This document shows, piece after piece, positions 50,162 through 63,166 of a stretch of 64,000 bases of DNA (positions are counted from its first letter, which is position 1; each line of letters begins with the position of its first letter). A program made the translations under genes and the position numbers. Under the pieces are notes generated by a model. The model was not told the DNA's origin, did no database searches, and worked only from the letters and a program-made list of their open reading frames with translations. The DNA comes from Serinus canaria (Eukaryota; Chordata; Aves; Passeriformes; Fringillidae). The DNA lies in NCBI RefSeq assembly GCF_022539315.1, contig NC_066314.1, positions 63,783,543-63,847,542 of the forward strand. The letters run 5' to 3'.

Positions 50162-51702
50162 GAAATTATTGGGCTGAATTAGTTAAAAACACCTGTTTCC
50201 CACACCTTTTAGTGAGTGTTTCTCTTCTGGATGTTGTGAGGAAGGTGAGGTCTAAAATGGTAACCTGAATAAAGACACATATTCCTAAACTTATAGTTAG
50301 TATAGTTAGAGAAAATAAAAAAATAGAAAAGGAAAAAAAAACAAACCCAAACTGTGCAGTATTTGACGGGAAGCCAGTGTAACTGCCTTGAAACTGGAGT
50401 GGCATGCCTGAGTCAGTGAAGTATGAGCTAAGAACCTGGCAGAAGCCTTTTGCACAAAGGAAGGTTGAGAGAGTCTCTCAGGAAGCCTGTGCGCTGCTAA
50501 ATGTGGCATGTTTGAACATGAGACTGACATCATTGTGAGTTCATGGTAGTGAAAGAACAAAGTATCAGCCACAAATTAGACTGACCTAATTTTTAAGTCA
50601 CTTATAAAAACTTAATAGCACAGTATCTTGCTTGTGCAAGCTGTTTATTTCTATCCCAGCCTCTGACTACTTCATTTAAACTGCAAGTTAACCCTCTAAA
50701 CTGTTAAAGGAGTCGTTCAGGAAGGTGGGGGGTGGCGGGGGGTGTTTGAGGGGTGCTGCAGACTTCCTTCCTTGGCTCTTTTTCTACTCTGACCTCAGTT
50801 TTCACATAAAGGAAGTGATTAAGGACCACCCATCATATACCTTCATCCTTCAGGATCAGTTTCTGGAGGTAAAAACCTCAGGACTGTTCCAAATCCCAAC
50901 TCGTTCTTATTGGCTGCTCACATGCAGACTGGAAGTCTGTCTGCAAATTGCCAGAACACGTGCCAAGGGTATCAGCAGGAATTTATATAGAATGAGTAAG
51001 CTATTATAAAACCAATCAGTATCATTTATTGATGTATCTATGATTGTTGACAAGGAACCCATGCTTCTTCCATTGCTGAATACTTAAGAAATACAAGGAT
51101 TTTGAAGTTTGCAGATGATAAACTTCTTTCCAAATATTTTAGTTGGCTCTGCATGCCCTGAAGTTGATCCATTCTGTTGATGTATTGCTTCAGTTTTTAC
51201 AGAAATATTATAAGCTCTCCAGGCTTGGGATTACTTCGACAACAGTCAGCGCCTTTCCAGTTGCTTTTTAAAGGACTGTAAAACAAGACACCTCTACAGA
51301 TTCTGAAGAAATGTAACATCTTATTTATAGTTTTCTACAGAGCTGTGCATACATGTAAACATGCAACAAATAGGATAATTTTAAATACACACCATAAATG
51401 GGTGTATTTTAAGGTAGTATATTTAGTTTCTCTTTGATATTCAGAATTCTGTTGTAAACCAGAGAGGTTGCTATAAAACATTTCTAGTTGACCCTGGTCC
51501 TTGACTAAGATGCCTATCAGATAATAACAACATAATTTACTCCCTTGGTTTGGTAATGTGCATTTTTTTCCCTTCAAAATTACAAAAATCCTGGTCCCTT
51601 TTGCCCATTACATAAAACGGTGATCGCATTTTGTCAGCTGTTCTTGGGGGATTTCTGTATTTCATGGTTAGGTCACTTTTCATCCTCTACATCAGGCAGG
51701 AG

Positions 51703-52015
51703 CACCTGAAGGGAACCTACAAGAGATGTTACAAGGATGTGGAGTGATAAGACAAGGGGGAATGGCTTCAAGCTGACAGAGGGCAGGGTGTGTTTAGGTA
51801 TTGGGAAGAAATTCTTCCTTGTGAGGTTGGTGAAGCCCTGGCACAGGTTGCCCAGAGAAGCTGTGGCTGCCCCATCCCTGGTGGTGTTCAAGGCCAGGTT
51901 GGACAGGGCTTGGAGCAACCTGGGATAGTGGAAGGTATCCCTGCCCATGGCAAGAGGGTTGAAATGAAATGGACTTTAAGGTCCCTTCCAACCCAAACCA
52001 TTCTCTGTGATTCTA
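51703..52015 (+). repeat. CR1 LINE 3' region, sense
   Basis: The block includes CACCTGAAGGGAACCTACAA, GATAAGACAAGGGGGAATGG, GTTGCCCAGAGAAGCTGTGG and the tail AAGGTCCCTTCCAACCCAAA followed by CCATTCTCTGTGATTCTAC. It is a well-preserved 5'-truncated CR1 and the clearest mobile element in the window. The open frames across it are CR1-derived. Confidence 0.96.
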
Positions 52016-55000
52016 CTTCAGTGGTAACGTTTGTAGTGATGCAAGGGGCACAGCTGGGGAACAGAAGTCATCCTCTGCCCTTCTCCCATTGTACAGATGT
52101 GTGTGGTTTCTCTTTTCAGCCATGTGGTTACCATGTTAGAAATGCAACATTGGCAACGCTGCAGGTCTGGTATAACATGATTGAAATTCAAAGAAACATT
52201 TGGGATCCTTTGGGAAAGACAGCAGAGCACATGACTGGGATCACAGCTCAGTGAGGTGCTATGACTCTTGCTTCTGTTCCTGACTGAGGCCCTGTTGGTA
52301 CCATCTTGTCAATGAATTAATATTTGAAAGCAATTTTATAAGCAAGCCATCATAATTACCTTTGTGGGTACAAATTAGGTATGAAAACATGTTCTGTTCC
52401 CAGAGCGTGAGCTGTCAGTAGTCTTACCCCATGACGAGAGATTTGAGTCACAATCATCTGGATCTAGGGGTTTGTTAATTTGTTTTCTGTGCCTCATCTG
52501 CAATTCAGCCATTGCTCTATGTCATAGCCTGAACCACTCAGTACTCTGAACAGCCCAGAATGGAGGCCTCTGAGCAGAATTACTGCAACTTTTTAATTTC
52601 TGGGAACGTATAACAACTTGGTTTATTTCTGCCTGTTAATTGCGAGCCGTTGCTGTACAGCATATTCCTCAAAGTTTCCTTTTCTACTCCCACTTGAAAA
52701 TAGCTGAGCTGTCCCATGTTTGTGGACTCGCCGTTTTCCGGCATCTATTCTGTTTTCTTGTCATGTAAATGTCATTTAAGGAGAAACCCAATTCAATTTA
52801 ACTGCTGTAATGAGTAGAACTGAGCTTACATATGTGTAATGTCAATGTTTTATTTGGCCCAGCCTCCCTTCTGAAGATGCTTCTGCATGTTTTTATTACT
52901 ATGTAGCATACACTGGTGGCAATATTAATTTTGTATAGAGCATGCAGAGGGCTTTAAAATGAGTTTGACAACAAACTAAATTAACACATTCATTAGGTTT
53001 TTTTAAAACTTCTAGATATTTCCCTGTTCAGCTGACAGGACATGCATGCAGCGCAGAGCAGCACTGTGTTTTCAGACACAAGCAGGAAGAAACAAAGTAT
53101 TAATGTTGACAGTTAAAAAAAAAAAAATTCCTTTCAAACTTTCTCATGCCCTGATGTGAAGGGGTTGAATGTGCATGTTGCCTTCCGGGAGAGCTGGTGT
53201 CATTTCCTCAAATGGGTGAAAGACCAGAACGCTTTAACCCACATTGTTCCATACCACGCAAGCAGTTTACAAGTCTCTGTTCTTAAAGGAGATTGACTCA
53301 CTTTAGTCATTCAGTTTAATTTAAGAGAAGAGTCAATAAAAAATCTGCTGCAAGAAATTCATCCCTGCCTTGCCCAGAAGCTATTCTGATTAATTTCCCT
53401 AATAGAATTACCATCATTATCCTCTGTCTTTTATCCATCCTAGTCCTTGTTCGATGGTTTCAGATCTACCTTCTGTTTTTATCATATAGTGACCACAAAG
53501 TAGATCAGAGTTACCCTTTTTTAAATCTAGTTTTTGACTCCTTATTTGCAGGGCCATATTATTCGGATGTCTCCCCCTCAAAGGCTCTTATTAGGCAAAA
53601 TGCCTTATGTTTAAAAGTTAAGCACTAGCTGAAGACTCTGAGATCCCATCTTACCTTCTTTCCTGGTAAGCCTTTTAAAGAAGTAGCATGGACTATTATA
53701 ACAGCTGTGCTTAGAGCACTCCTCTTTTAAATCTGTTTCTCAGCAAAAAGATGACCATGCAAAATACAGAAGTCACTGTCTGTGTTGGTCTGCAGAGCTG
53801 CAGAACAGGTGATTCAGAACATGCAGCTTGTACAGGAGATGGAAAACTTGGTGTCGTGAAAGATGCTGTTGTAAAGCACCTGTGTTATACAAATAGTACA
53901 GATATGCTGGAATTGCAACAGCTTGAGGATTTATGAATTAGTTCAACACCTTAAGTTTTTCTTGTTTTCTTTGTGCCTTTGTAATCTACCATACCGTTGC
54001 AGGTAGAGGGTGGCAGGTGTGCTCAGCTGGTCACAATTACACAATCAATCTTTGCCATTTGGTGTGCAGGGCCAAAGTAGCACTTGTGATGTGTTTTGTG
54101 GGGATAGGCAGTTGTCCTTCAGTTCAGTTGTCCTTCAGTTTTAATTTGGTTTGTGAATTCATGTGTTATATGCTGTGGTTTTGGATTGGATCTCTTCGGA
54201 CTTGGATAATATAGATAAGTGAAATAATTTTCTAATTTACTGTAAATATTATAAATATTATAACAGATACTTCATACAAGATTAGACTTTTGGGAGAAAG
54301 AGGAAGGTGGTGAGGTCCTTAGACTGATGCCGTCACAATTGACTGTTCCATTTCTCTCTGGCTTCTCTCTCACTCAATTCTCCTCACTCTCTGCCGTGGG
54401 AGGAATGCTCTGCATGACCCCACTGGTTAGGTTTGTTTAGCTGCAGTTTAGGGAAGGCCCTGAGCAAGAGAGGAGAAAAAAAGGCTTCAATTTTTAATTC
54501 TGGAAAAGAGAAAAAGGAATTTAAATAAGGCCTGGAGGACTTCTTATTTGCCAGAAGTGAGTACAAAGACAAGTTTATATCCTTCTGTAACTCACCCTAA
54601 TTGAAAGGATGTATATTTCTTTTTCTAAAGTCAGCAGAAAAAATCCTGGCCTCTTAATGATGAAGGACTTGTTTTTAAACTTTCTTCTAAGCACAAATAG
54701 CTGAAGTTTCCTCTATAAACTTGGGTGGCTCATTCATATTTCACTTAATGGTAATATGGTATCCTCTCTCTCTTCCTTTCCTTACCACCAAGACTGAAAA
54801 GGGGAAGGGGGAGGGATATAAAATGTTTCTGAAAATTACAGGAAATATCTTTTCCTTAAACAGCTTTGCCAGGGAATTTCCAAATATGCTTAATGCTTAT
54901 GGCTGAAGTTGCAGGAGTTCAGTCTTCAATCATGAGTGGATCCTGTTCTTAAAATGTGACACCTCCTTCCAGTAAACGGTGTTGAAATTAAGTATATGCT

Positions 55001-56340
55001 TTGTTTCTCATCTGCTCTGCAGCAGAATTAATCATTCTCTGTGGTGAAATAAGGGCTCAGGGGGCTGCTTTAAACACTTGATTTATATGTATTTATTAAA
55101 ATGGGGAAAACAGAATATAGTGTCCTGAGGTGAGAGCTGGTTTATTTGTTTGAACATCAAAGAGGTGTGGCTGGCAGAAGGAGTCATGGCATGGCATGGA
55201 TGGCACAGAGGCAGGTACTGGTGAGTGTGAAAGCTGCCTAACAGCTTTCAGGGGGACTTCAGGAGCTGCATGTGAGGCACTAAGGAAAAAAAGGGGGGAT
55301 GCTTTTGGCTCAGGACTTCGTTTCCTTGGGCTGTCAAAAGGTGGTCTCAGATCATCGGGCCCTGTCTCAAGGCAGAGCCTCATCAGTGCTGAGCATTAGT
55401 TTAGTGTTCATTTCTGAGATGAGATTAGAAAAAGGGATAGCAACAAGTATGAAGAGTAGGATGGGTTTCCTCTTTGTTCTCTATTGCCTTCTGGCAGGCT
55501 TTTGCCACTGGATTATGGAAAGGAGAAAGGGAAGTCTGCAGAGCCTCTTCCTGAGGCTCAGCAAGGAATGAGAATCTGGAGCAGGCTGAGGGGGGAAAAG
55601 GACCCAGCCAAATTTCAACAGATCTTCTCATCCAGCTCTCTGCCCTGCTGCTCTCACATACATATACCTGCATACTAAAGATGGAAGAGAGAGGATCTCC
55701 AGCCTGGGTCCTTCCAGGGTCCCAGTCAAGAGATGAGCCTAGTGAGCAAAGCCTGTTCTGGGCTGTAACCTCAGTATTGTCTGAAGGGTTCTCAGCCCAT
55801 TTCTACTGCTGCCATTTGCCTAAAGACAGAGAAGTGATTGATCCCTGTAATTCTTTTCCTTGTGGGATGCTGTGGGTTTTCAGGCTGTTTACCATAACAT
55901 GCCCAGCCCTTTGCTGGGTGGCTCTTCAAAGTTGTCATATCCTTTACTCTGTGCTTCAGAGACACTCCTGGATCTCACAGCAAGGCACTGCTTGGCAATA
56001 ATTTCTTGTCATGGTTTATATTACAGTGATTAAGGGAAGCTGTCATCTCTTGGCAGCCATGATTTGAATCTTGGGTTTAGCTGCCCCGGAAACAGTTTGG
56101 AACCAATGCTGATGTGTTTATCTTTGCTTCCTTGTGTAAAAGTTGTAATTTAATTTGTTCCTGTTGGAACAGCCGGTGCTTTGGGTAGATGTTGTATGGG
56201 TATGACTGTGTGTAATGATTGGTGACACTAGTATTATCAGTTTCCAGTGCTGGCTTTTTTACAGTGTGGAGAGGTGGGCTTAATGACACAAATGTCCTGT
56301 TTCATTGGTCTCTGTCCATGCAAAATACAGCTGTATTCAC

Positions 56341-56380
56341 ACTTACTTGTGGCAGTCTTTCACTTACTTGTGGCAATTAA
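56341..56380. repeat. short tandem duplication
   Basis: CACTTACTTGTGGCA occurs twice in direct tandem with a 6-base spacer. It is a local slippage-type duplication in DUSP16 intron 1. Confidence 0.7.
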
Positions 56381-57558
56381 AATGTACTGATCAGGAGATT
56401 GTGAATTTGTTTAATTCCATGCAAATGCACCACCTTTAATGCTGAGCTGTACATTGGTTTTCTAGCAATGAGATATGTCAAAGAGTTTGGAAGGCTAACA
56501 CTGGTTGGTTTCTGTTTGTTGGGGTTTTTTAAAGCATCTCTTTTTTAAAAAAAATTCAATTTAAGGATAGTAGAGGAATTTGCTGTGGTGATTTTTTTTC
56601 TCTTTTCTTGTAGAAAATCAGTGTAGTGTAACTTTCTATTTTGGACCATTCCATATAAATGAATGCCAGCATTCATAAATAACTTCTCACCTAGGTTTTC
56701 TTGTTTTTGAAGGAGTTGTACAGCAAATGACTGCGCTGAAAGTGGAAAATCCATTTCCTGGTTTGGGATGGGGGGGGGTCTTCGTCTGGATTTTTTTGAT
56801 GTTTTTTAATACTGTAATAAGGATTTTATTACTGTTGTTATTAATATTATTATTTTCCTGTGTTTAGGTAATTCCTTCTGCTGGCCTTTGTATGTGGACC
56901 ACCTTCTGTCCTGTTCAGGCCATATAAATTGTGACTTAAATGTAGGTGAGTAACAGCTTTTGACATGAAATAATAATAAATTAATAAAAAATTCCTACTC
57001 CAAAATTTTATGTTGCTTTGACTTGGAGGTCATAGAGGGAAAACCATTTTTAAAAAATACATTGACACTTTTCCTCGTTGTCTAGTGTCCCAGACAATAG
57101 GAACCTAAAAATGTAATGTGTTGTAGTATATGTTTGAAGCAGATTAAATAATCTTTCATTCTGGTTGCCACAGACCTATATACTGTGAACCTGCAGTGAA
57201 AAAGTATTTTGAAATGGAAAGAGCTTCTTGCTCGATTGGGTGGAGAGGGGAGTCCCCAGATTAAGTCTGTCATTTGAATAGAGTGATGTAACATATCAAC
57301 AGCATGTTCTAATGCTTCCCAGGAGGCCAAGTCCTGCCAGTCAGGTTTCCCTGCAGTCACATTTAAGAAATGTTTATTGTTTCACTGGGAATGTCAAAGA
57401 GATTGGCTCCTTGGTAAAAGCAAGTGATGATAACCTGGCTTATTGTTTAGAGATGGTGATGGTGCATGGATGATATTTGCAAGAACATTGTAGATGATTG
57501 AGAGCTATGCTGAGTAGGTCAGCAAAACATGGTGGTTTGGTGTGCTTTTTGATTTTCT

Positions 57559-57584
57559 TTTGAAATAATATATATTATTTCAAA
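57559..57584. repeat. perfect 26-bp palindrome
   Basis: TTTGAAATAATAT is followed immediately by its exact reverse complement. It is AT-rich with no loop, and lies in DUSP16 intron 1. Confidence 0.85.
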
Positions 57585-59485
57585 TAGGATTATTTGTGTG
57601 ACAGGAAATATCTCTTATCTAAATGGAAGGCCCATTCCTCTTTCTTAGCCCAGCTGTCTCAGAGTGCCAGTGGTAAAAATGCTGCTGAGCAGTAGGTGTA
57701 GAAATAGAGTGAGCTTAAAGATCTTAACTGCATGTCTTTAATGCAGTGTATTTGTGGGAGGTTGATTTCCTTTCTGACTCTCTCTGTGTCTGCTTTCACA
57801 TTGATGAGCCCAAAGAAATGGGGAGACTTTTCTTTAGAACTAGTAATTAAAGTTGAGTGATTAGGCAAGCAGGATGAAAGACAAGAGTACTGAACAGAAA
57901 ATCAACCTTCATCTATGTTTTTTCCAATGCATTACACTTGCCTTTCTCATGGTGGTAGAGTGTGTAATCTAAAATGTGTGTGGCTGTTGTTTCAACAAGG
58001 AAGAGAAAATTAACGCTATGCATTTTGACTGCAAACATAGGATAAAAGTACAGGTATGTTAAAAGTAGAAGAGGGAGCACCCATAGATAAGCAAGGGAAA
58101 ACAGGGTGAAATTTTTTAAACTGCTTCTTTTTTATGAACATGATACATGAGTGACATTAAAAAAAAAATCTATGTGTTTCTATTTAAGTGACTTTCTCTG
58201 CTGCTGTCCAATCTTGCACCACAGTGAAGAGTGCTCAGAGGGTGGTGGAAACTGTCTGTTCTTCAACCTCCCTGCCAGGAAGCATGAGGAAATTATGTGT
58301 TTATGAGATAGTGATGCTTATTTGAATCATCCAAAAAGCCCAAGACACCCTCATTCCCCTGAGCTGAGGGAATGACATGAGCCCTTGCTAACAGAGGTCT
58401 TTGAATTGACAAGCATTTGTTATTTCACTCCTATGTGTTCTGCCCAATGGCAGGTAATACATATGCTTCTCTAAATTCAGCTACTGTTTTTTTCCCCAGG
58501 CTTTGCAGTTTATTACACAATTGTTTGATCTCTGGAATTTACTGGCTTGCTTGCTGAATTCAAAAGAACAGCTATTCCTCACTTTCAATTAAAAACTTTA
58601 TTTCCCTTGTGCTCCATAGACACTCTGTGTTTCTGAACACTGAGTAGCATCTTGAGCAAGGGTTGGACCTCTCTCAGCTGTCACTCAGTGTCTTGTAGCA
58701 CTGGGAAAAGGAACCATCCAGAACACAATTTATTTCCATCTTTTTGAGGCTGGTGAGGGAATGGTTCTTGCAGGAGTAGGAATTCACCCTGTGGTCCCTG
58801 GAGCTGGAGTTCCTCTCTAGTTTGTGTACACGTCTTTGTCCAGTATCACATGTGGCTGTGGTAACCGGCTCTGGTGCTGGTGGTATTGGCACCAGCTATT
58901 GAACCACTGGCCACTCCCAGTAACACTGAAGCCAGATACCCCTTTTGTAACCCCTTAAGCCCCTTAAGCCAGCAGCAGCTTGTGTCCTGCAGTTTGAGAT
59001 GTTCTACATTGGTGTTTCAAGTCAGCCTTTCAGTTTTTCTTTTACAAGGGTGCCCACCCTAAGAACCGTGAAAAGGACTTTAGGGGATGATAATGTTTTT
59101 CTCATATGTACCTATATTTGCCTGTTAAAAGTAGAAAAATACACAGTTCAAAAAAACTCTGTCAAGTGTTTCAGCTGAGTCCATAAAGGCTGCCCATCAG
59201 GACCTTGTTCAGGTGCTGTAAAGTGATTTTGTCAGAATTTTGCATGATGTGGGAGCACTGCTGAGGCTCCTGACAAAGCAGGCATTAGTGACGTAGCCAC
59301 ACATTTATGACAGCAAGGTTCAGCTTCAAGGTTATCTTCTTATGTGAGGCAGAAGTGTTTCAGATATTGTAGCAAGGCTTTGAGGTCTTTGCTAGTTCCT
59401 TAACTGGGGTAGAATTAGAGACTCTTGTTCTGAGAGTTTTTAAAATATATTCCTAACACATCTGCCTCTCATCCCCATATGTGGA

Positions 59486-59590
59486 GCTTAGGGACATGGC
59501 TTAGTGATGGACTTGGCAATATTACTTTAACAGTTGGACTTAATGATCTTGGAGGTCTTTTCCAACCTGAATAATTCTGTGATTCTATGT
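59486..59590 (+). repeat. CR1 LINE 3' tail
   Basis: TTAGGGACATGGCTTAGTGA, then GGACTTGGCAAT, GGACTTAATGATCTTGGAGG and TTTTCCAACCTGAATAATTC before TGTGATTCTATG form a typical CR1 3' end of a different subfamily from the copy at 51.8 kb. Confidence 0.92.
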
Positions 59591-62500
59591 GAACCAAAAC
59601 CTGAGAACTCAAACAACCATCCTATTGTGATGGAAAGGAGTTGCTTGGAGTCAAAGTGATAGCAGTAGAAATTAAAGGAGTACATACAAAATGTGAGTTA
59701 TAGTGACTGAAAAACCAAACGCAACCACATAACCAAGAATGTGGCACTTGCTTATTTCACTGCATCTGAACCAGTTGGGATGGGGACAGGAATCCCTGAG
59801 GCAAGAGATCCTATAAAATTAAACAGACAAGTAAACATTAGTCATCCACTGCTGTTTGTGTGCAAGATAGTAGGAAAATTGTTGATTTGGTTCTTTAAAC
59901 AAGAAGGAAAAGCTGTAAAGGTACTGGGCAAGTGTAGAACAGTTCTTTTTCATTTCATAGTGAGTTAGATGTTTAATTTTCTTGCTTAAAAGTGCCAGTG
60001 TTGCAGTCCCACTAGAAGGAGGAAGCAGCCATGCAGTGTTCCCAGTGGGTACGTAAATGACTGTGTGGGAGATCCTCATGGCTTGATTATGGATCACTTT
60101 TCATAATCCTGATTTCAGCATGGAACACCCTGTGACTAGGATGGCTTCCTAGCTTTGAGGTCAGCATGTTTGGGGCAATGCATTATATGACATCATTTTA
60201 AGAGACACTGTACCATTGAGATCTAAGTCACAAGTAGAAAGAGAACAGTCAAGAAATTTAATTTTATCTGTTTTACAAATGCATTAGAAATTAAACAGAT
60301 GTTTCAACACCTCAGAGAAGCTGAATGATAAGAGCAGTCATGAGGAATGGGATGAGTGCTCAAGTGTTTACCTAAAGCAAGAGGCTGCCAGTTCTTGTTT
60401 ATGTAGGTCCCAGGGAAGACTCCCAAACACTGATAGATCTAGAAACTGAGAGAATTAAAAGAAAATCCTGTACTTCATAAAATGTTGTTTCTCCCCAGCA
60501 CCATTGAGATGTTCCTGTCAAAATAGGACTTCAGTGGCAATAACTGAACATGACATTACTGTTAAGTTTATTGCTTTCACACCATGGGCAGAATCCTTTC
60601 AAGGTACTTGGTATGTTGAGGTAATAGGGCAATTTTAAAGGGTTCTTGACTGAAGCCCATCTGCCCTATGTTCTTTATGTGCTCTTTACCCTTTCACCAG
60701 ATATGACTGGTTTGAGTTCTTCACAAGAGTCTTCTGAAACAAACTCCTGTTGTATGAAAGTGAAGGCTGAGAAAGTAAACACTAAGCTTTTAGAAGATAA
60801 GAAGCATACCCAAACTGAAAGTTGCAAATTAAAGATTTAGTATTTCTAACAGCATCCGTTTTAGAGTTCTGTACTTTCTCAGCTGCTATATTTTCCTGTT
60901 ATTACTTGAGCTTTAAGTCAGCAATTTATCCATCAAAACAAACTGTCTAGTTCATGAACAAACTGTCTAGCTTGCAAAGGAGCTGGAGCCAATTCCCACT
61001 AGAGCCAGTGGAAAAGTTTTCAATCAGTTCAGTGGATTTGGTATCTGGCAACCTTTGATGTGAATAAAAGAGAATCAAAATTTGTGACAGGAAATGTTAA
61101 GAGAAATTTTAAAACTTGCAGAATACTATTTTCCTGGGAAGGAAAAACTTGACATAACTATCAAGATTCCTCCCTTCCTCCCCCACCCCACCGCCTCTTG
61201 CAAAATGTCACTTTGATAATCAATTGTCTTTTGATACCTTCCTGAGACTAGTGTAAAATGACTGCTCTTTGAGGGGGAGCACACCTGCCAATCAGGTTCT
61301 TTAAAACATTTCATTAAAACCTGGTATAGTATATTTTCCAGTATTTTTACTGTAGTTTACAGATATGTGCATTTCACTGCTATGTGCTTCCATTTATCTG
61401 GACAAGCTGAACAGCACTGTCACAACAGCACTAAATCAGGACAAATGGAAGATCACATTTTGTCAGCCTAATGTCTGTCTACGTGGAAGCTGGTGTTTTT
61501 CTTGTATTGCCACATGAAACTCATGAAACAACTTCCAGTTTCCTCTTTTGGGTTGTTAACGTCAAGTTTGTACTTTTTGCAGAATTTATTTTGCTTAACA
61601 TTGTGCAAATATAGGTTTGTACAATATATCTAAAGAGTAAAACATCAGACCTGGGATTTCCCACTGCCAAATGCAATTGGCCTGTTGGTATAACAGGACT
61701 TTTAGTATAAATCTATTGATAGTTAGAATTGATTACTTCTCTTGCAATTAAGGTAAATAACAAACAAATATTTCAAATGGAAGCAGCAAGTCAACACTAT
61801 AAAATCTAAGTTCAAATGTGAGCTAAATCCCTGAAGGATATAGCCCCGTGGTGGCTCCTTTCTGAGGAGTGTTCCTACAAGAACTTGTGCCATCAGAACT
61901 TTTTGGGACACCCTGAGGAGCCTAAGGGCAGCTGAGGCAGTGCTAAAAGGAGGGGGCTAAAGGTGCTGGGGTTTGACTGCTCTGCTGCTGCCAGTCTTTC
62001 AGCTGATGTTGTTCAGATGCTGTCAGGATCTAATTTTAGAGAAATATAGTTTGTTTCAAAGATTATTTAGCATGAATGATGGGGATTACACACCTTCCAT
62101 CAGCATCACACAGCTCTAGGAAGAACAGGAGAGTGCTCACTGCTTTACTTTCCAGTAGAGTGAGACCTCATCCATCTCTGGTGATTAATGCAAATAAAAT
62201 GCTTGTGTCCTCATGTGGCACCTTGTCCTGGTTTCTATTCAAGCATTTCCTTCAGAGAGGTGGATGTAAGTTTGGTCCTTTCCTTTGTGTAGTTTCAGTT
62301 TTCCAACTTGCAGTGCTGTTTTGTGAAATATTTTTCAAGTCATTAAACTTCGAAATGTTTAATATTTAAAATGTTTAAAGTGTTTTAAAAACAAATTTTA
62401 CTTTTTACTAAGTGGTGCAGTGCTGAAATGCATTTAAATAGTTTTCCTGTTGAGAGGAATACCATGATTTAGGGCAGCATCTCTTAATTATGTTCTAACA

Positions 62501-62802
62501 AAGTCTTGTGAAGAGGCAGAGCTAGTGGCAACAAAAGTCTGCAATTAAGGCAGGGTATGTTGCCTGAAATACAAGATAATTGTCCAGGCAAGATCATTGG
62601 AATGGATTCAGAGCCTGCAGTTGCCAATGCTCTCTCTAGGTGTTTGGCACATCCAGCAGAGAGGAGAACTCCTCAAGAATGTGTTTATTCCATGTATGGC
62701 CCACTGTACAGCTAAGCTAAGAGCTGAATGTTTTGTTCTGCAAAGTTTCATGGCCTCATCTGGTTTGTGTTTTTTGTTTTTTTCATCTTCCCCTTCTTAC
62801 AG

Positions 62803-63166
62803 GCTCTCAATCTGCTGTAAAGCTGATGGGTGGGAGCAAAGGTAAAGAATGATGTCATGCAGCAGCAGCCAGAAAGCATCTTTTGTGTGAATTGTGAAAT
62901 GGCCACTCCGTAGTCATCTCCCGATGAATCAGACGTGAGGGGCCGCTTTGTGGAGCCAACCCTTTGTACATCAACTGGAAGCAGGAGGAGACGCTCAGTC
63001 CAACAGCTCTTTCTGAAAATGGATTTAACTTTTCTTTTGCCAGTCACTACCAGCATGACCTCATACACTTCTAGTACAATGGTGTGGCTAAGCCTTTGAG
63101 TACACAGCCATTACATCATCGCAGCAAATTAGAGAGGGCGGTGGGGAAAGAGGCCTCGTTGTTGTC
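62803..63166 (+). other. DUSP16: probable 5' UTR part of DUSP16 exon 2
   Basis: A strong pyrimidine-rich acceptor, CCCCTTCTTACAG, ends at 62802, and the sequence runs without further interruption to the DUSP16 start. A second acceptor, TTTTCTTTTGCCAG, ends at 63043 and could be used instead. A possible donor GGTAAAGA at 62842 would allow a small exon 62803-62841 joined to 63044. The segment contains several upstream ATGs. Which splice form is real cannot be decided from sequence alone. Confidence 0.5.
63019..63099 (+). other. upstream ORF of 26 codons before DUSP16
   Basis: An ATG at 63019 opens a 26-codon hydrophobic/Thr-Ser-rich frame (MDLTFLLPVTTSMTSYTSST then MVWLSL) closing at TGA 63097-63099. 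The stop is 67 bases before the DUSP16 ATG. The ATG context, AAAATGG, has a purine at -3 and G at +4. It exists only if the exon extends left of 63019. Internal ATGs at 63055 and 63079 share the frame, so a shorter version persists with the 63044 acceptor. Confidence 0.5.

Larger units (their letters stand above)
28638..62802 (+). other. DUSP16: DUSP16 intron 1 (about 34 kb)
   Basis: The boundaries are the donor GTAAGTG at 28638 and an acceptor CTTCCCCTTCTTACAG ending at 62802. The interior is AT-rich, with short chance ORFs only. It contains CR1 copies at about 50.0, 51.8 and 59.5 kb, an (AT)22 microsatellite at 36.8 kb, hairpin-forming repeats at 38.27, 39.01, 48.57 and 57.56 kb, and two patches of raised CpG content (about 46.4 and 52.6 kb). 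No additional exon or small RNA gene is confidently seen. Confidence 0.75.

Noticed and set aside
51790..52254. 154-codon open frame
   Set aside because: Its first half is translated CR1 sequence. The rest is unrelated intronic DNA.
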